A stretch of 64,000 bases of DNA from JBFHDX01 sp041584475 (GTDB taxonomy: Bacteria > Pseudomonadota > Alphaproteobacteria > UBA8366 > JADFVY01). Below are positions 7,912 through 16,678 of this stretch, piece after piece. Below the pieces are notes generated by a model. The model searched no databases, had not been told where the DNA came from, and was given only the letters and a program-made list of their open reading frames with translations. Location: NCBI GenBank assembly GCA_041584475.1, contig JBFHDX010000002.1:1-64000 (forward strand). The letters run 5' to 3'. A program made the position numbers and the translations under genes. Position 1 is the stretch's first letter. Every line of letters begins with the position of its first letter.

Positions 7912-9882
7912 TCAGGCGGCGCGAACGCCCTCCAGGAAGCGGTTGACCTCGTCGCGCATCGCTTGCGCCTGGCGCGCCACTTCCTGGGACGTGCTCAGCA
8001 CCTGTCCCGACGCCGTCCCGGTCTCGCCGGCGGTGCGCGCGACGCGCTCGATATTCTCGTTCACCGACTGCGTGCCCTTTGCCGCCTCGTGGACGTTGCG
8101 GGCGATCTCCTGCGTCGACATGCCCTGCTCTTCGACCGCGGACGCGATCGTCGTCGAGATGTCGCTGATCTCGTCGATCACCTCGCGGATGCGCCGGATT
8201 GCGTCGACGGCGCCCGCCGTCTCGTCCTGCACGGCGGAGATCTGCTTCGCGATCTGCTCGGTCGCTCTGGCGGTCTCGTTGGCGAGGTTCTTGACCTCCT
8301 GGGCGACGACGGCGAAACCCTTGCCGGCCTCGCCGGCGCGCGCCGCCTCGATCGTCGCGTTCAGCGCCAGCAGGTTGGTCTGGCCGGCGATGTCGTTGAT
8401 CGTTTCGACGACCTCGCCGATCTCCGCTGCGGCCTTGGACAAACCGCGCACGGTCGAATCGGTCGCTTCCGCCTCGGCCACCGCGTTGGCACCGATCTTC
8501 GCGGACTGCTCGACCTGGCGAGCGATCTCGCCGATCGAGGCCGAGAGCTCCTCCACGGTGGCTGCGACGGTCTGAACGTTCGCGGTGGCCTGGTTGGACG
8601 CTGTCGCCACGACCGTGGTCTCCTTGCTCGTCGCGTGGGCGGTTCCCGACATCTGCTGCGCCGTCGACTGCATATCGGCCGCGGCCATCGACAGCGTCTC
8701 GACGACCCCCTTGACCGAATTTTCGAAGCGGTCGGCAAGCGCCAGCACGGCCGAACGTTTTTCCGCCTCCGCCTGCTGCTTGGCCTGCGCCTGTTCTTCC
8801 TCGAGCCGCTGCTTGGCGATCGCGTTCTCCTTGAACACCGCGATCGCCTCCGCCATGCGCGCGACCTCGTCGCTGCCGGTCACAGGCGGCAGCGCGACCT
8901 CGAGGCGACCCTGCGCCAGTTCACCCATGACCCTTGTCAAGCGGACAATCGGACGGCTGAGCGTGTTGGCGCCGAAGAAGCCGACCGCAATGACAAGCGT
9001 CGCTACTATCGCTGCAATCAGGGTAAGACGGTTGCCGAGAGCGTGCACATCGGCGAAAGCCACATTCGTCGTCACGATGGTGTGAATCGCCCAGCCTGGA
9101 TCGGCGAAATGGTCGTGACCCCGGGAGATCGAGGTGCTGATGAGTGCGTCGACGCCGGCGAACGTTCCCCGAACGACCCCGTGCTCCCGCCCCATGGCTT
9201 GAATGTCCGCCGCAGCGTGTTGCCCCCCGTACATCGTTTGACCGCGACGGTGGTCTTCCAGAACGAGGATATGGTCGTTGCCTTGCGGCGAGCCTACGAC
9301 CTTCGTCTCCGAGAGCATCTCGCGCAGCCAGCCCCAGTCGAGGAAACCGACGATGACTCCGACGATCGCCTCCCTGTCGTAATTCGCGCGGATCGGCGCT
9401 GCGAATGCGATGTTCTCGAAATCGACAATGTCCGACCCGCCGTGGCCACCGGTGATGCGTTCGCCGCGCATGGCCGCCTGGAAAAAATCCGATCGGCCGA
9501 TGTTACTGCCGTGGAACACGGCGTCGGATGCCGCCATCACCGCACCCGAATCGTTGGCAACGACAAAGGCGCCGAAATGGGGATAGCGTTCGCGGAGCTG
9601 GATTACGAGGCCCGAAATCAGTTGCTCGCCGTCGTCGATCAGGATGTCCTGCATCGCCGGCGCGTTGCTCCACGAGTCGAAATCGACCGCCGCCTTGCCG
9701 AGAAATTCCTCGAGTCGTTCCATCGTCGCGTCCGCGTCCGCCTGAAGCACGCGCATCGCCTGCGCCTCGAGTGCGGTCCGCGCCGATGCGAAGAAATCTA
9801 TGCCGACCACGGCCATGGGCACCATTGAACAAGCCAGGAGCAGGAGGATCGTCTTGCTCTTGATCGTCATTGCTTTTGTCAT
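7912..9882 (-). CDS. Methyl-accepting chemotaxis protein with periplasmic Cache-type sensor
   Basis: Chemoreceptor of 656 residues. The first membrane segment is about 11-30. A periplasmic double-Cache-like ligand domain spans about 35-280, and the second membrane segment is about 286-306. A HAMP domain follows (about 307-360), then the cytoplasmic signalling coiled coil with the conserved tip around EVVETINDIAGQTNLLALNA. The C-terminus (EGVRAA) lacks a CheR-tethering pentapeptide. AGGAGGTCGAAA just before the ATG is a strong ribosome binding site. It follows a gene for an exported Cache-like protein by 57 bp, so the two are probably co-transcribed and may work together. Confidence 0.92.
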   Translation of the reverse strand: MTKAMTIKSKTILLLLACSMVPMAVVGIDFFASARTALEAQAMRVLQADADATMERLEEFLGKAAVDFDSWSNAPAMQDILIDDGEQLISGLVIQLRERYPHFGAFVVANDSGAVMAASDAVFHGSNIGRSDFFQAAMRGERITGGHGGSDIVDFENIAFAAPIRANYDREAIVGVIVGFLDWGWLREMLSETKVVGSPQGNDHILVLEDHRRGQTMYGGQHAAADIQAMGREHGVVRGTFAGVDALISTSISRGHDHFADPGWAIHTIVTTNVAFADVHALGNRLTLIAAIVATLVIAVGFFGANTLSRPIVRLTRVMGELAQGRLEVALPPVTGSDEVARMAEAIAVFKENAIAKQRLEEEQAQAKQQAEAEKRSAVLALADRFENSVKGVVETLSMAAADMQSTAQQMSGTAHATSKETTVVATASNQATANVQTVAATVEELSASIGEIARQVEQSAKIGANAVAEAEATDSTVRGLSKAAAEIGEVVETINDIAGQTNLLALNATIEAARAGEAGKGFAVVAQEVKNLANETARATEQIAKQISAVQDETAGAVDAIRRIREVIDEISDISTTIASAVEEQGMSTQEIARNVHEAAKGTQSVNENIERVARTAGETGTASGQVLSTSQEVARQAQAMRDEVNRFLEGVRAA

Positions 9883-9939
9883 TTTCGACCTCCTGGTCCC
9901 TGGGTGGCGGTCCCGGCGCAGCGCCGGGACCGCGCTCTC

Positions 9940-10884
9940 CTAGCGACGCTCGACCGCAATCAGCGTCAGGCCGCCCTCGACGACGGCATAGGCGACGCCG
10001 TAGTCGATCCCGTTCTCCGAGATCCGCGTGCTGCCCGTGCGGCGCTCGTCGATGCCGGCGTAAACCCTCGCGAGACCGCCGGGCGCGACGTCGCCGACAT
10101 GCTGGAAGTAGGCCGCCATTTCCTCCGCGTCGCCGCGCTTGGCGATCTCCGGGTTGCGCCGACTGTCCGAGATGACGTAGCCGCCCTCGGCGACGATGAG
10201 GAGGAAGCGGGTGTCGCCGCCGAGACCGCGGTTAACGGCCTGCCGAAACACCTCCAGCCCGTGCTCGTAATGCAGGATCGCCTTCTTCTCGCCTTTGGCG
10301 ACCACCGGCGTCGCGTAGGCCAGCACCCACTTGTCGGCGTCGGGAGACATGTAGGGGCGCGTGACGTAGACGCGCTTCGGCGCCTCGGCAAAGGCCGGCT
10401 TGAAGAAGCTTGCCTCCGACTCGTCCTTCGAGAGTTCGCTGTCCGGCGCGATCGCGTTGCCGACGATGCGCGCGACCTCCGGTCCCGCCGCATCGATCAG
10501 GCACATCTCCTCGACGTGGAAGCGGCTCTGCGTGGAGAGCGAGACCTCCTCGATGCGCTGCTTTGCGGCGTGGCGGTCACGGTCGTCTTCAGCCAGGTAG
10601 TAACCCGCGAACGACCGGTCCTGCGCGGCGTTCACCAGCGCCCGTTTCGCCTTGGTGTGCATGGTGGAAATCGTCGCCGCCTTCTTGGTGACGAAGCCCT
10701 CAAGTTCGCGCTCCGAGGCCCCGGCCGTCGGCGACGCCGCGGCCAGCAGCACGACGGCGAGGGCGGCCGCCAGCGTGGCGGGATGGCGCGGATACGTCGC
10801 GGCAATGCGCGGAGACTGAAGGATGAATGCCGGTGTTTTGTTTCGATAGACGGTCACGTTATGTTCTCCGATACGATGGTTCAT
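9940..10884 (-). CDS. Putative exported Cache-like sensory or binding protein
   Basis: Protein of 314 residues with a basic N-terminus, a hydrophobic stretch at about 37-52 and a likely signal cleavage near residue 56. The rest is soluble and has a repeated alpha/beta arrangement resembling a double-Cache domain, with no transmembrane anchor, HAMP or kinase domain. Two adjacent ATGs exist (10887 and 10884). The second is better spaced from GGGA. The position 57 bp upstream of a chemoreceptor gene suggests it delivers or senses a ligand for that receptor. That is inference, and no exact family is recognised. Confidence 0.6.
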   Translation of the reverse strand: MNHRIGEHNVTVYRNKTPAFILQSPRIAATYPRHPATLAAALAVVLLAAASPTAGASERELEGFVTKKAATISTMHTKAKRALVNAAQDRSFAGYYLAEDDRDRHAAKQRIEEVSLSTQSRFHVEEMCLIDAAGPEVARIVGNAIAPDSELSKDESEASFFKPAFAEAPKRVYVTRPYMSPDADKWVLAYATPVVAKGEKKAILHYEHGLEVFRQAVNRGLGGDTRFLLIVAEGGYVISDSRRNPEIAKRGDAEEMAAYFQHVGDVAPGGLARVYAGIDERRTGSTRISENGIDYGVAYAVVEGGLTLIAVERR

Positions 10885-11183
10885 CATGTCCCGATATCGA
10901 TCCGTTCGGCGGTGATGTGCGATTGCCGGAACAGGTCGATAGAGCAGGCGTTGCATTTCATATTCCGGATCCCGATTCATCCTTCGTTTGAATTGATTTA
11001 AAGTTAATTGACCCGTTTTTTGGCGTGCCGGCGACACCAGGCGACACCGACAGCGATCTCCGCGCAACCGGCTATTCCTGTCGCAACATGCGTGCCATTG
11101 GCCGCCGCCGGACGTAGGGGCGTCAATTCGCCACATGCGGCCGGGCGCGCCCGGCCCGCCGGCGTGGTGCGATGGGGCCCGCC
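10885..11183. other. Intergenic region upstream of Cache-like/MCP operon
   Basis: 299 bp without a credible gene. An AT-rich stretch at about 10985-11025, unusual in this GC-rich window, probably contains the reverse-strand promoter of the sensor/MCP operon. No clean -35/-10 pair could be assigned. Confidence 0.4.
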
Positions 11184-11696
11184 TCAGCGGCGCGTGTTGG
11201 CGTGAACGAGCAGTTCGAGGCCGCGGGCCACCGACTCCGCCACCGGATCGTCGGCACCGGCACGGCTGTTGAGGACCGCGTACAGGGCGGCGATGTGGGT
11301 GCGGATGAGGTGCACGATGGCGCCGTCGTCGGGCCCGAGGGTCCGGGTCGCGCGGCACAGCGAGCCGGCGCAGCGCGTCATCATCGGAAAGCCGAACACC
11401 GCGCCCTGACCGCGCATGTCATGGGCGATCCGCGAGATCTCGTCGAAATCCGAGAGGCGGCCGTCGGCATTGTGCGCCATGCGGTCGGCGAGAACGATCA
11501 GGCGCGCGATGTCGCGCATGGCATGCTGCGGATACTCGGCGCTCAGCGCATCGACCGCCGCCTGTGCTCGACGCAGCACCTCGTCGGCGACGCTGTGCCG
11601 GCTTTCGGGCGACAACTGCGGGCGCTTTTCGGGATTTCCGAAGGGGTTGCGCGACCGGGCCGCGACGAGTTCGGCCGGAGGGCGGTCGCCCCTCAC
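11184..11696 (-). CDS. HPt-domain phosphotransfer protein
   Basis: Predicted histidine phosphotransfer protein of 170 residues. The motif RIAHDMRGQGAVFGF fits the HPt signature, with His92 as the likely phospho-acceptor, and helices flank it (about 37-75, 85-118, 124-145). No kinase, receiver or membrane segment is present. The GTG at 11696 is preferred because GGAG stands 7 bases before it. An upstream ATG at 11795 lacks a ribosome binding site and would add 33 low-complexity residues. It lies upstream of the Cache/MCP pair on the same strand and could act in the same signalling route. The partner kinase is not in the window. Confidence 0.65.
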   Translation of the reverse strand: MRGDRPPAELVAARSRNPFGNPEKRPQLSPESRHSVADEVLRRAQAAVDALSAEYPQHAMRDIARLIVLADRMAHNADGRLSDFDEISRIAHDMRGQGAVFGFPMMTRCAGSLCRATRTLGPDDGAIVHLIRTHIAALYAVLNSRAGADDPVAESVARGLELLVHANTRR

Positions 11697-11987
11697 GCGC
11701 GTGCTCCGGCGGCCGGCGGGGAGGGCAGCAGCGGTTCCGACATCGCCGCCCCGCCGTCCGCACGCAGGGGCTTCCCCGCGCCGCATTCTTGACATAAAAC
11801 GCTGTCAGTGTCCCGTTGCCGTCGCTTCGTTGCGGGGCGCCGGCGCGAACGGGCCAGCGGACGATCAGGGTGCGATGTATCGCCTGACACCTTAAACGAC
11901 CCTTTGGCGGAACCAATGCCGGGGGTGGCGGTCTCTGGCAACGGGCTGGACATCGATGACCCGGTCCGCAAAATTTTCCGAGTTAAG

Positions 11988-12012
11988 CCGACACTACATA
12001 TAGTATAGTCGG
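11988..12012. promoter_or_regulatory. Inverted repeat overlapping a -10-like element upstream of yebC
   Basis: The outer arms CCGAC (11988-11992) and GTCGG (12008-12012) flank an ACTA...TAGT core. The 16 bases ACACTACATATAGTAT (11991-12006) match 14 of 16 positions of an NrdR-type palindrome written ACACTATATATAGTGT. A TATAGT at 12004-12009 could be the -10 of the yebC-ruvCAB operon, about 55 bp before the yebC ATG. Repressor identity is unproven. Confidence 0.35.
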
Positions 12013-12062
12013 GCACAATACATCACACGACATAGAGGGCTCAAGGGAGAAGTCGGGAAAAT

Positions 12063-12812
12063 ATGGCCGGCCATTCGCAATTCAAGAACATCATGTACCG
12101 CAAGGGCGCGCAGGACAAGAAACGCGCCACCCTGTTTTCGAGGCTGGGGCGCGAGCTCACCGTGTCGGCCAAGCTCGGCGGCGGCGATCCCGACGCCAAT
12201 CCGCGCCTGCGCGCGGCCATCGCCGCGGCGCGCGCGCACAACATGCCGAAGGACAATGTCGAGCGGGCGATCCGCAAGGGTGCGGGCGGCGGCGAGGGGG
12301 AGGAATACGAGGCGATCCGTTACGAGGGCTATGCCCCCGGCGGCATCGCCGTGATCGTCGAGGCCCTCACCGACAATCGCAACCGGACCGCCTCCGAGAT
12401 CCGCGCGGCGTTCAGCAAGCACGGCGGCAACCTTGCCGAGACCGGCGCCGTAAGCTTCATGTTCGACCATGTCGGCGAGGTCCGGTTCGGCGCCGATGTC
12501 GCCGGCGCCGAGGCGATGTTCGAGGCCGCGCTGGAGGCCGGTGCATCGGACGTGGCGTCGGACGAGTCCGAGCACGTCGTGACCTGCGAGGCCGAGAACC
12601 TGCACGCCGTCGCCAGCGCCATCGAGGCACGTTTCGGGGAGCCCGAAGCGGCGCGACTGGTCTGGCGACCGCAGACGACGGTGCCGGTCGACGAGGGCAC
12701 GGCGGAGACCGTGCTGCGGCTGCTCGACGCGCTCGACGACAACGACGACGTGCAATCGATCGCGGCGAACTACGAGATCGCCGACGACGTGCTCGAGCGC
12801 CTGACCGCGTAG
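12063..12812 (+). CDS. yebC: YebC/PmpR-family regulatory protein
   Basis: YebC/TACO1 family protein of 249 residues. Older literature treats it as a DNA-binding regulator; later work links relatives to translation of difficult peptide motifs. The N-terminus MAGHSQFKNIMYRKGAQD is the family signature, and the three-domain length is normal. GGGAGAAG precedes the ATG. The position directly upstream of ruvCAB is conserved in many bacteria. Confidence 0.93.
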   Translation: MAGHSQFKNIMYRKGAQDKKRATLFSRLGRELTVSAKLGGGDPDANPRLRAAIAAARAHNMPKDNVERAIRKGAGGGEGEEYEAIRYEGYAPGGIAVIVEALTDNRNRTASEIRAAFSKHGGNLAETGAVSFMFDHVGEVRFGADVAGAEAMFEAALEAGASDVASDESEHVVTCEAENLHAVASAIEARFGEPEAARLVWRPQTTVPVDEGTAETVLRLLDALDDNDDVQSIAANYEIADDVLERLTA

Positions 12813-12833
12813 GGCGCAGGGAAGGGCGGACGC

Positions 12834-13352
12834 ATGCGCTTGATCGGCTTCGATCCGGGACTGCGGCACACCGGATGGGGCGTCATCGAGAGCGACGGCA
12901 ACCGTCTGCGCTACGTCGCGGACGGCACGGTAAGGCCGCCGACGCGAGGCGACATGGCGTCGCGGCTCAAGGCCATGCACGAGCGTCTCGTCGAGGTGCT
13001 CGCAGCATACAAGCCCGAGGAGGCCGCGGTCGAGGAGACCTTCGTGAATGCGAACCCGGAATCGACGCTGAAGCTGGGCCAGGCGCGCGGCATCGTGCTG
13101 CTGGCGCCGGCCCTGCGCGGCATCCCGGTTGCCGAGTACGCGCCCAACCGGATCAAGAAGGCGGTCGTCGGTACCGGCCACGCGGGCAAGCAGCAGGTGC
13201 AGATGATGGTATCGCGGCTGCTGCCCGGCTGCGAGTTCTCGAGCCCCGATGCGGCCGACGCGCTGGCCGTCGCGATCTGCCACGCGCATTACGCCGGAAC
13301 GCGTCAGCGCTGGGGGCAGGCGCGGGTGCCGGCGGCGGGGCCGGCGCCATGA
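12834..13352 (+). CDS. ruvC: Holliday junction resolvase RuvC
   Basis: Endonuclease of 172 residues that cleaves Holliday junctions with RuvAB. The four catalytic acidic residues of the RNase-H-like fold are seen: Asp7, Glu67, Asp139 and Asp142 (motifs GFDPGLRHTGWG, AVEETF and SPDAADALA). GGGAAGGGCGGA precedes the ATG. The stop overlaps the ruvA start as ATGA. Confidence 0.96.
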   Translation: MRLIGFDPGLRHTGWGVIESDGNRLRYVADGTVRPPTRGDMASRLKAMHERLVEVLAAYKPEEAAVEETFVNANPESTLKLGQARGIVLLAPALRGIPVAEYAPNRIKKAVVGTGHAGKQQVQMMVSRLLPGCEFSSPDAADALAVAICHAHYAGTRQRWGQARVPAAGPAP

Positions 13353-13966
13353 TCGCCCGGCTGACCGGATCGGTGCAGGTCATCGGCGACGACCGCGCCA
13401 TCGTCGAGGTCGGCGGCGTCGGCTACCTCGTCTACTGTTCCGGCCGCACGCTGGCCCGTGTGCCGGTGGACGGGCAAAGCGTGCAATTGCACATAGAGAC
13501 CCACGTGCGCGAGGATCACATCCATCTCTACGGTTTCGTCGAACACGCCGAACACGAGTGGTTCCGTCTGCTGACGACGGTGCAGGGGGTCGGCGCGCGG
13601 GTCGCGCTGGCGATCTTGACGGTGCTTTCGGCGGACGAGCTGCTGCGGGCGGTGGCGTCCGGCGACAAGACGGCGGTGACGCGCGCCAGCGGCGTCGGCC
13701 CCAAGCTCGCCGGGCGTATCGTCGCCGAGCTCAGGGACAAGGTCGGCGGGCTGGCGCTCGGCCCCGGGGCGATGGCAGGGGTCGCGCATGCTGGGATGAC
13801 GGCCGTGCCGGCGACGCCCGATGTCGATGCCGTATCGGCGCTGGTCAACCTCGGATACGGGCGCAGCGAGGCGTTCGCGGCCGTCGCCCGCGCCGGCAAC
13901 CGGCTCGGCGGTGACGCGGCGCTGCCCGACCTGATCCGCGCCGGGCTCGAGGAGCTGGCCCCATGA
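13349..13966 (+). CDS. ruvA: Holliday junction branch migration protein RuvA
   Basis: RuvA of 205 residues. Its tetramer holds the four-way junction flat and loads RuvB. The OB-fold domain begins MIARLTGSV. The helix-hairpin-helix region includes VQGVGARVALAIL and ASGVGPKLAGRIVAEL. The small C-terminal RuvB-contacting domain holds ALVNLGYGRSEAFAAV. The start overlaps ruvC and the stop overlaps ruvB, both by ATGA. Confidence 0.96.
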   Translation: MIARLTGSVQVIGDDRAIVEVGGVGYLVYCSGRTLARVPVDGQSVQLHIETHVREDHIHLYGFVEHAEHEWFRLLTTVQGVGARVALAILTVLSADELLRAVASGDKTAVTRASGVGPKLAGRIVAELRDKVGGLALGPGAMAGVAHAGMTAVPATPDVDAVSALVNLGYGRSEAFAAVARAGNRLGGDAALPDLIRAGLEELAP

Positions 13967-15024
13967 GCGAGAGCGCCGACCGCGTCGTGAAGCCCGATTT
14001 CGGCGACATCGACGGCGCCGAGGTGGCGCTGCGGCCGCAGACCCTCGGCGAGTTCGTCGGCCAGACCGCGGTGCGCGAGAACCTCGGCGTGTTCATCCAG
14101 GCGGCCCGTGCCCGCGGCGAGGCGATGGACCACGTGCTGTTCCACGGCCCGCCCGGCCTCGGCAAGACGACGCTGGCGCAGATCGTCGCGCGCGAGCTCG
14201 GCGTCGGGTTTCGCGGAACATCGGGCCCGGTGCTCGCCAAGGCCGGCGACCTCGCGGCGATCCTCACCAACCTGCAGCCGCGCGACGTGCTGTTCATCGA
14301 CGAGATCCACCGTCTCAACCCGGCGGTCGAGGAGATCCTCTATCCGGCGATGGAGGATTTCCAGCTCGACCTGATCATCGGCGAGGGACCGGCCGCCAAA
14401 TCGATCCGCATCGACCTGCCGCCCTTCACGCTGATCGCCGCGACGACCCGCTCGGGCCTGATCACGCGGCCGCTGCGCGAGCGCTTCGGCATTCCCATGC
14501 GGCTTGAGTTCTACGATGTCGAGGAGCTGACGGTGATCGTCGAGCGCAGCGCGCGCCTGCTCGGCGCGACGATGACCGCCGAGGGCGCCCGCGAGGTGGC
14601 GCGGCGCAGCCGCGGCACGCCGCGCGTCGCCGGCCGGCTGCTGCGGCGCGTGCGCGATTTCGCGGCGATCGACGGCGACGCGGAGATCGACGCCGAGACC
14701 GCGGACTCGGCCCTGCGGCGGCTCGAGGTCGATCGCCAGGGCCTCGATGCCATGGACCGGCGTTACCTCGCCTGCATCGCCGAGAATTACGGCGGCGGAC
14801 CGGTCGGCGTCGAGACGCTGGCGGCAGCGCTGTCGGAGCAGCGCGACGTGCTCGAGGAGGTGATCGAGCCCTATCTCGTCCAGCAGGGCCTGCTGCAGCG
14901 CACGCCGCGCGGCCGCATGCTGGCGCTGCAGGGCTGGACCTTTCTCGGCCATACGCCGCCCGACGGCGCGGCGGCGCAGCTCGATCTCCTCGGCGGCGAC
15001 GAGGCCGCGAACGGCGATGGTTGA
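13963..15024 (+). CDS. ruvB: Holliday junction ATP-dependent helicase RuvB
   Basis: AAA+ branch-migration motor of 353 residues. Walker A GPPGLGKT is at 62-69 and Walker B with DEIH at 113-116. Sensor 1 ATTRSG and the arginine-finger region are present, and a winged-helix DNA-binding domain fills the C-terminus. The start overlaps ruvA by 4 bp and the end overlaps ybgC by 8 bp. Confidence 0.97.
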   Translation: MSESADRVVKPDFGDIDGAEVALRPQTLGEFVGQTAVRENLGVFIQAARARGEAMDHVLFHGPPGLGKTTLAQIVARELGVGFRGTSGPVLAKAGDLAAILTNLQPRDVLFIDEIHRLNPAVEEILYPAMEDFQLDLIIGEGPAAKSIRIDLPPFTLIAATTRSGLITRPLRERFGIPMRLEFYDVEELTVIVERSARLLGATMTAEGAREVARRSRGTPRVAGRLLRRVRDFAAIDGDAEIDAETADSALRRLEVDRQGLDAMDRRYLACIAENYGGGPVGVETLAAALSEQRDVLEEVIEPYLVQQGLLQRTPRGRMLALQGWTFLGHTPPDGAAAQLDLLGGDEAANGDG

Positions 15025-15448
15025 CGGCGCACCCCCCGGCACCCACGTTACGCCCGTCCGCGTGTATTACGAGGACACGGACGCCGGCGGCATCGTGTAT
15101 TACGCCAACTATTTGAAGTTCGCCGAGCGCGGCCGCACCGAGTTCCTGCGCGAGATCAGCGGCGGCCACTATGCGCGCATGCTGGACGAGGGGTTCGGCT
15201 TCGTCGTCCGCCGCTGCACGATCGACTACAGCCGGCCGGCGCGGCTCGACGACATGCTTGAGGTCCGCTCGCGGCTGCTCGGTCTCGGCGCCGCCTCGCT
15301 GACGGCGGAACAGATCGTGCGCCGCGACGGCGAGGATCTCGTGCGCATGGTGGTCGATCTCGCCTGCGTCGGGGCCGACGGGCGCCCGGCGCGCATTCCG
15401 CGGCCGCTGCGCGACGCGATGCGGGCGTTCGGCGCGGTCGCCGCTTAA
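15017..15448 (+). CDS. ybgC: Tol-Pal system-associated acyl-CoA thioesterase YbgC
   Basis: Hot-dog-fold thioesterase of 143 residues. The family motif around YYEDTDAGGIVYYANYLKF includes the catalytic Asp of 4-hydroxybenzoyl-CoA thioesterase relatives. It is encoded at the head of the tol-pal cluster, as in most proteobacteria, and overlaps ruvB by 8 bp, joining ruvCAB and tol-pal into one run. Confidence 0.92.
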   Translation: MVDGAPPGTHVTPVRVYYEDTDAGGIVYYANYLKFAERGRTEFLREISGGHYARMLDEGFGFVVRRCTIDYSRPARLDDMLEVRSRLLGLGAASLTAEQIVRRDGEDLVRMVVDLACVGADGRPARIPRPLRDAMRAFGAVAA

Positions 15449-15488
15449 CCGCTTGTCAATCCTTCACGGGGTAAGAGCACACACTGAG

Positions 15489-16217
15489 ATGGAAACCAAC
15501 GTTATCGACTCGGTAACCCTCGGCGGCTCGGTGGCCGCCACCGATCTCTCCTTCATGGGCCTGTTCTGGTCGGCGCACTGGATCGTGCAGTCGGTGATCG
15601 TCGTCCTGGTCATCGCGTCGATCGTCTGCTGGGCGATCATCTTCGAGAAGATCGCGCGGCTGCAGATCCTCGACCGCAAGGCCAACCGCTTCGAGGACGC
15701 CTTCTGGTCCGGCGGCTCGCTCGACGATCTCTATGAGAAGGTCGGGCAACGCCCGCGCGACCCGATGTCCGCCGTGTTCTCGGCGGCCATGCGCGAATGG
15801 CGGCGTACGCTCAGTCGGCGGCGCGCCGGCGGATCGATGACCGGCAGCCTGCAGGAGCGCATCGACCGCGTCATGCACGTCACCGTCGGCCGCGAGATGG
15901 AGCGCGCCGAGAAGCACATGACGTTCCTCGCCTCGGTCGGCTCGACGGCGCCGTTCATCGGCCTGTTCGGCACGGTGCTCGGCATCATGAATAGCTTCCA
16001 GATGATCGCGATCTCCAAGCAGACGACGCTCGCCGTCGTCGCGCCGGGCATCGCCGAGGCGCTGTTCGCGACGGCGCTCGGCCTGATCGCGGCGATCCCC
16101 GCGGTCGTCGCCTACAACAAGCTGTCGACCGACCTCAACCGCTATGCCGGCCGGCTCGAGGCCTTCGCCGGCGAGTTCAGCGCCATCCTCTCGCGCCAGA
16201 TCGAGGAGGCCGAGTAG
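15489..16217 (+). CDS. tolQ: Tol-Pal proton channel subunit TolQ
   Basis: Inner-membrane ExbB/TolQ-family protein of 242 residues that forms the proton channel with TolR. Membrane segments are about 22-42, 135-157 and 170-192. The signature STAPFIGLFGTVLGIMNSF lies in the second. The ATG at 15489 is chosen. A TTG 36 bp upstream in frame is possible but adds a non-conserved peptide. tolR starts 5 bp after the stop. Confidence 0.95.
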   Translation: METNVIDSVTLGGSVAATDLSFMGLFWSAHWIVQSVIVVLVIASIVCWAIIFEKIARLQILDRKANRFEDAFWSGGSLDDLYEKVGQRPRDPMSAVFSAAMREWRRTLSRRRAGGSMTGSLQERIDRVMHVTVGREMERAEKHMTFLASVGSTAPFIGLFGTVLGIMNSFQMIAISKQTTLAVVAPGIAEALFATALGLIAAIPAVVAYNKLSTDLNRYAGRLEAFAGEFSAILSRQIEEAE

Positions 16218-16221
16218 CGCC

Positions 16222-16671
16222 ATGGCGGTCAGTATCCGCAGCCGGGAATTCAAGCTACGCAGCCGCCGCCACCGGCCGATGTCGGAGATCAACGTGACGC
16301 CGTTCGTCGACGTCATGCTCGTCCTGCTGGTCGTGTTCATGGTTACGGCGCCGCTGCTCAGCGTCGGCGTGCCGGTCGATCTGCCGAAGACCGAGGCGGC
16401 CTCGATCAACAATCCCGACGAGCCGATCGTCATCTCGATCGATTCGCGGGGCGCCATCTACATCCAGGAAAGCGAGATCCCCATCGCCAATCTGGCGCCG
16501 CGGCTCGAGGCGATCACCGGCGCCAACCCCGACGCGCGCATCTTCGTGCGCGGCGACAAGGGCATCGCCTACGGCAAGGTCATGGAGGTGATGGGCCGGA
16601 TCAGCGTCGCCGGATACAGCAAGGTATCCCTGCTCGCCGAGCTACCGGACCAGCGCAAAAAGAAGAAGTAG
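16222..16671 (+). CDS. tolR: Tol-Pal subunit TolR
   Basis: ExbD/TolR-family protein of 149 residues with one N-terminal membrane helix (about 27-47). The helix contains the conserved proton-path Asp in TPFVDVMLVLLVVFMVTAP. A periplasmic domain that contacts peptidoglycan follows. The C-terminus is very basic (RKKKK). It is tightly spaced between tolQ and tolA. Confidence 0.95.
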   Translation: MAVSIRSREFKLRSRRHRPMSEINVTPFVDVMLVLLVVFMVTAPLLSVGVPVDLPKTEAASINNPDEPIVISIDSRGAIYIQESEIPIANLAPRLEAITGANPDARIFVRGDKGIAYGKVMEVMGRISVAGYSKVSLLAELPDQRKKKK

Positions 16672-16678
16672 TCCAGCC

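Noticed and set aside
7666..9828. 720-codon plus-strand frame
   Set aside because: It runs antisense to a clear chemoreceptor gene and has no recognisable motif.
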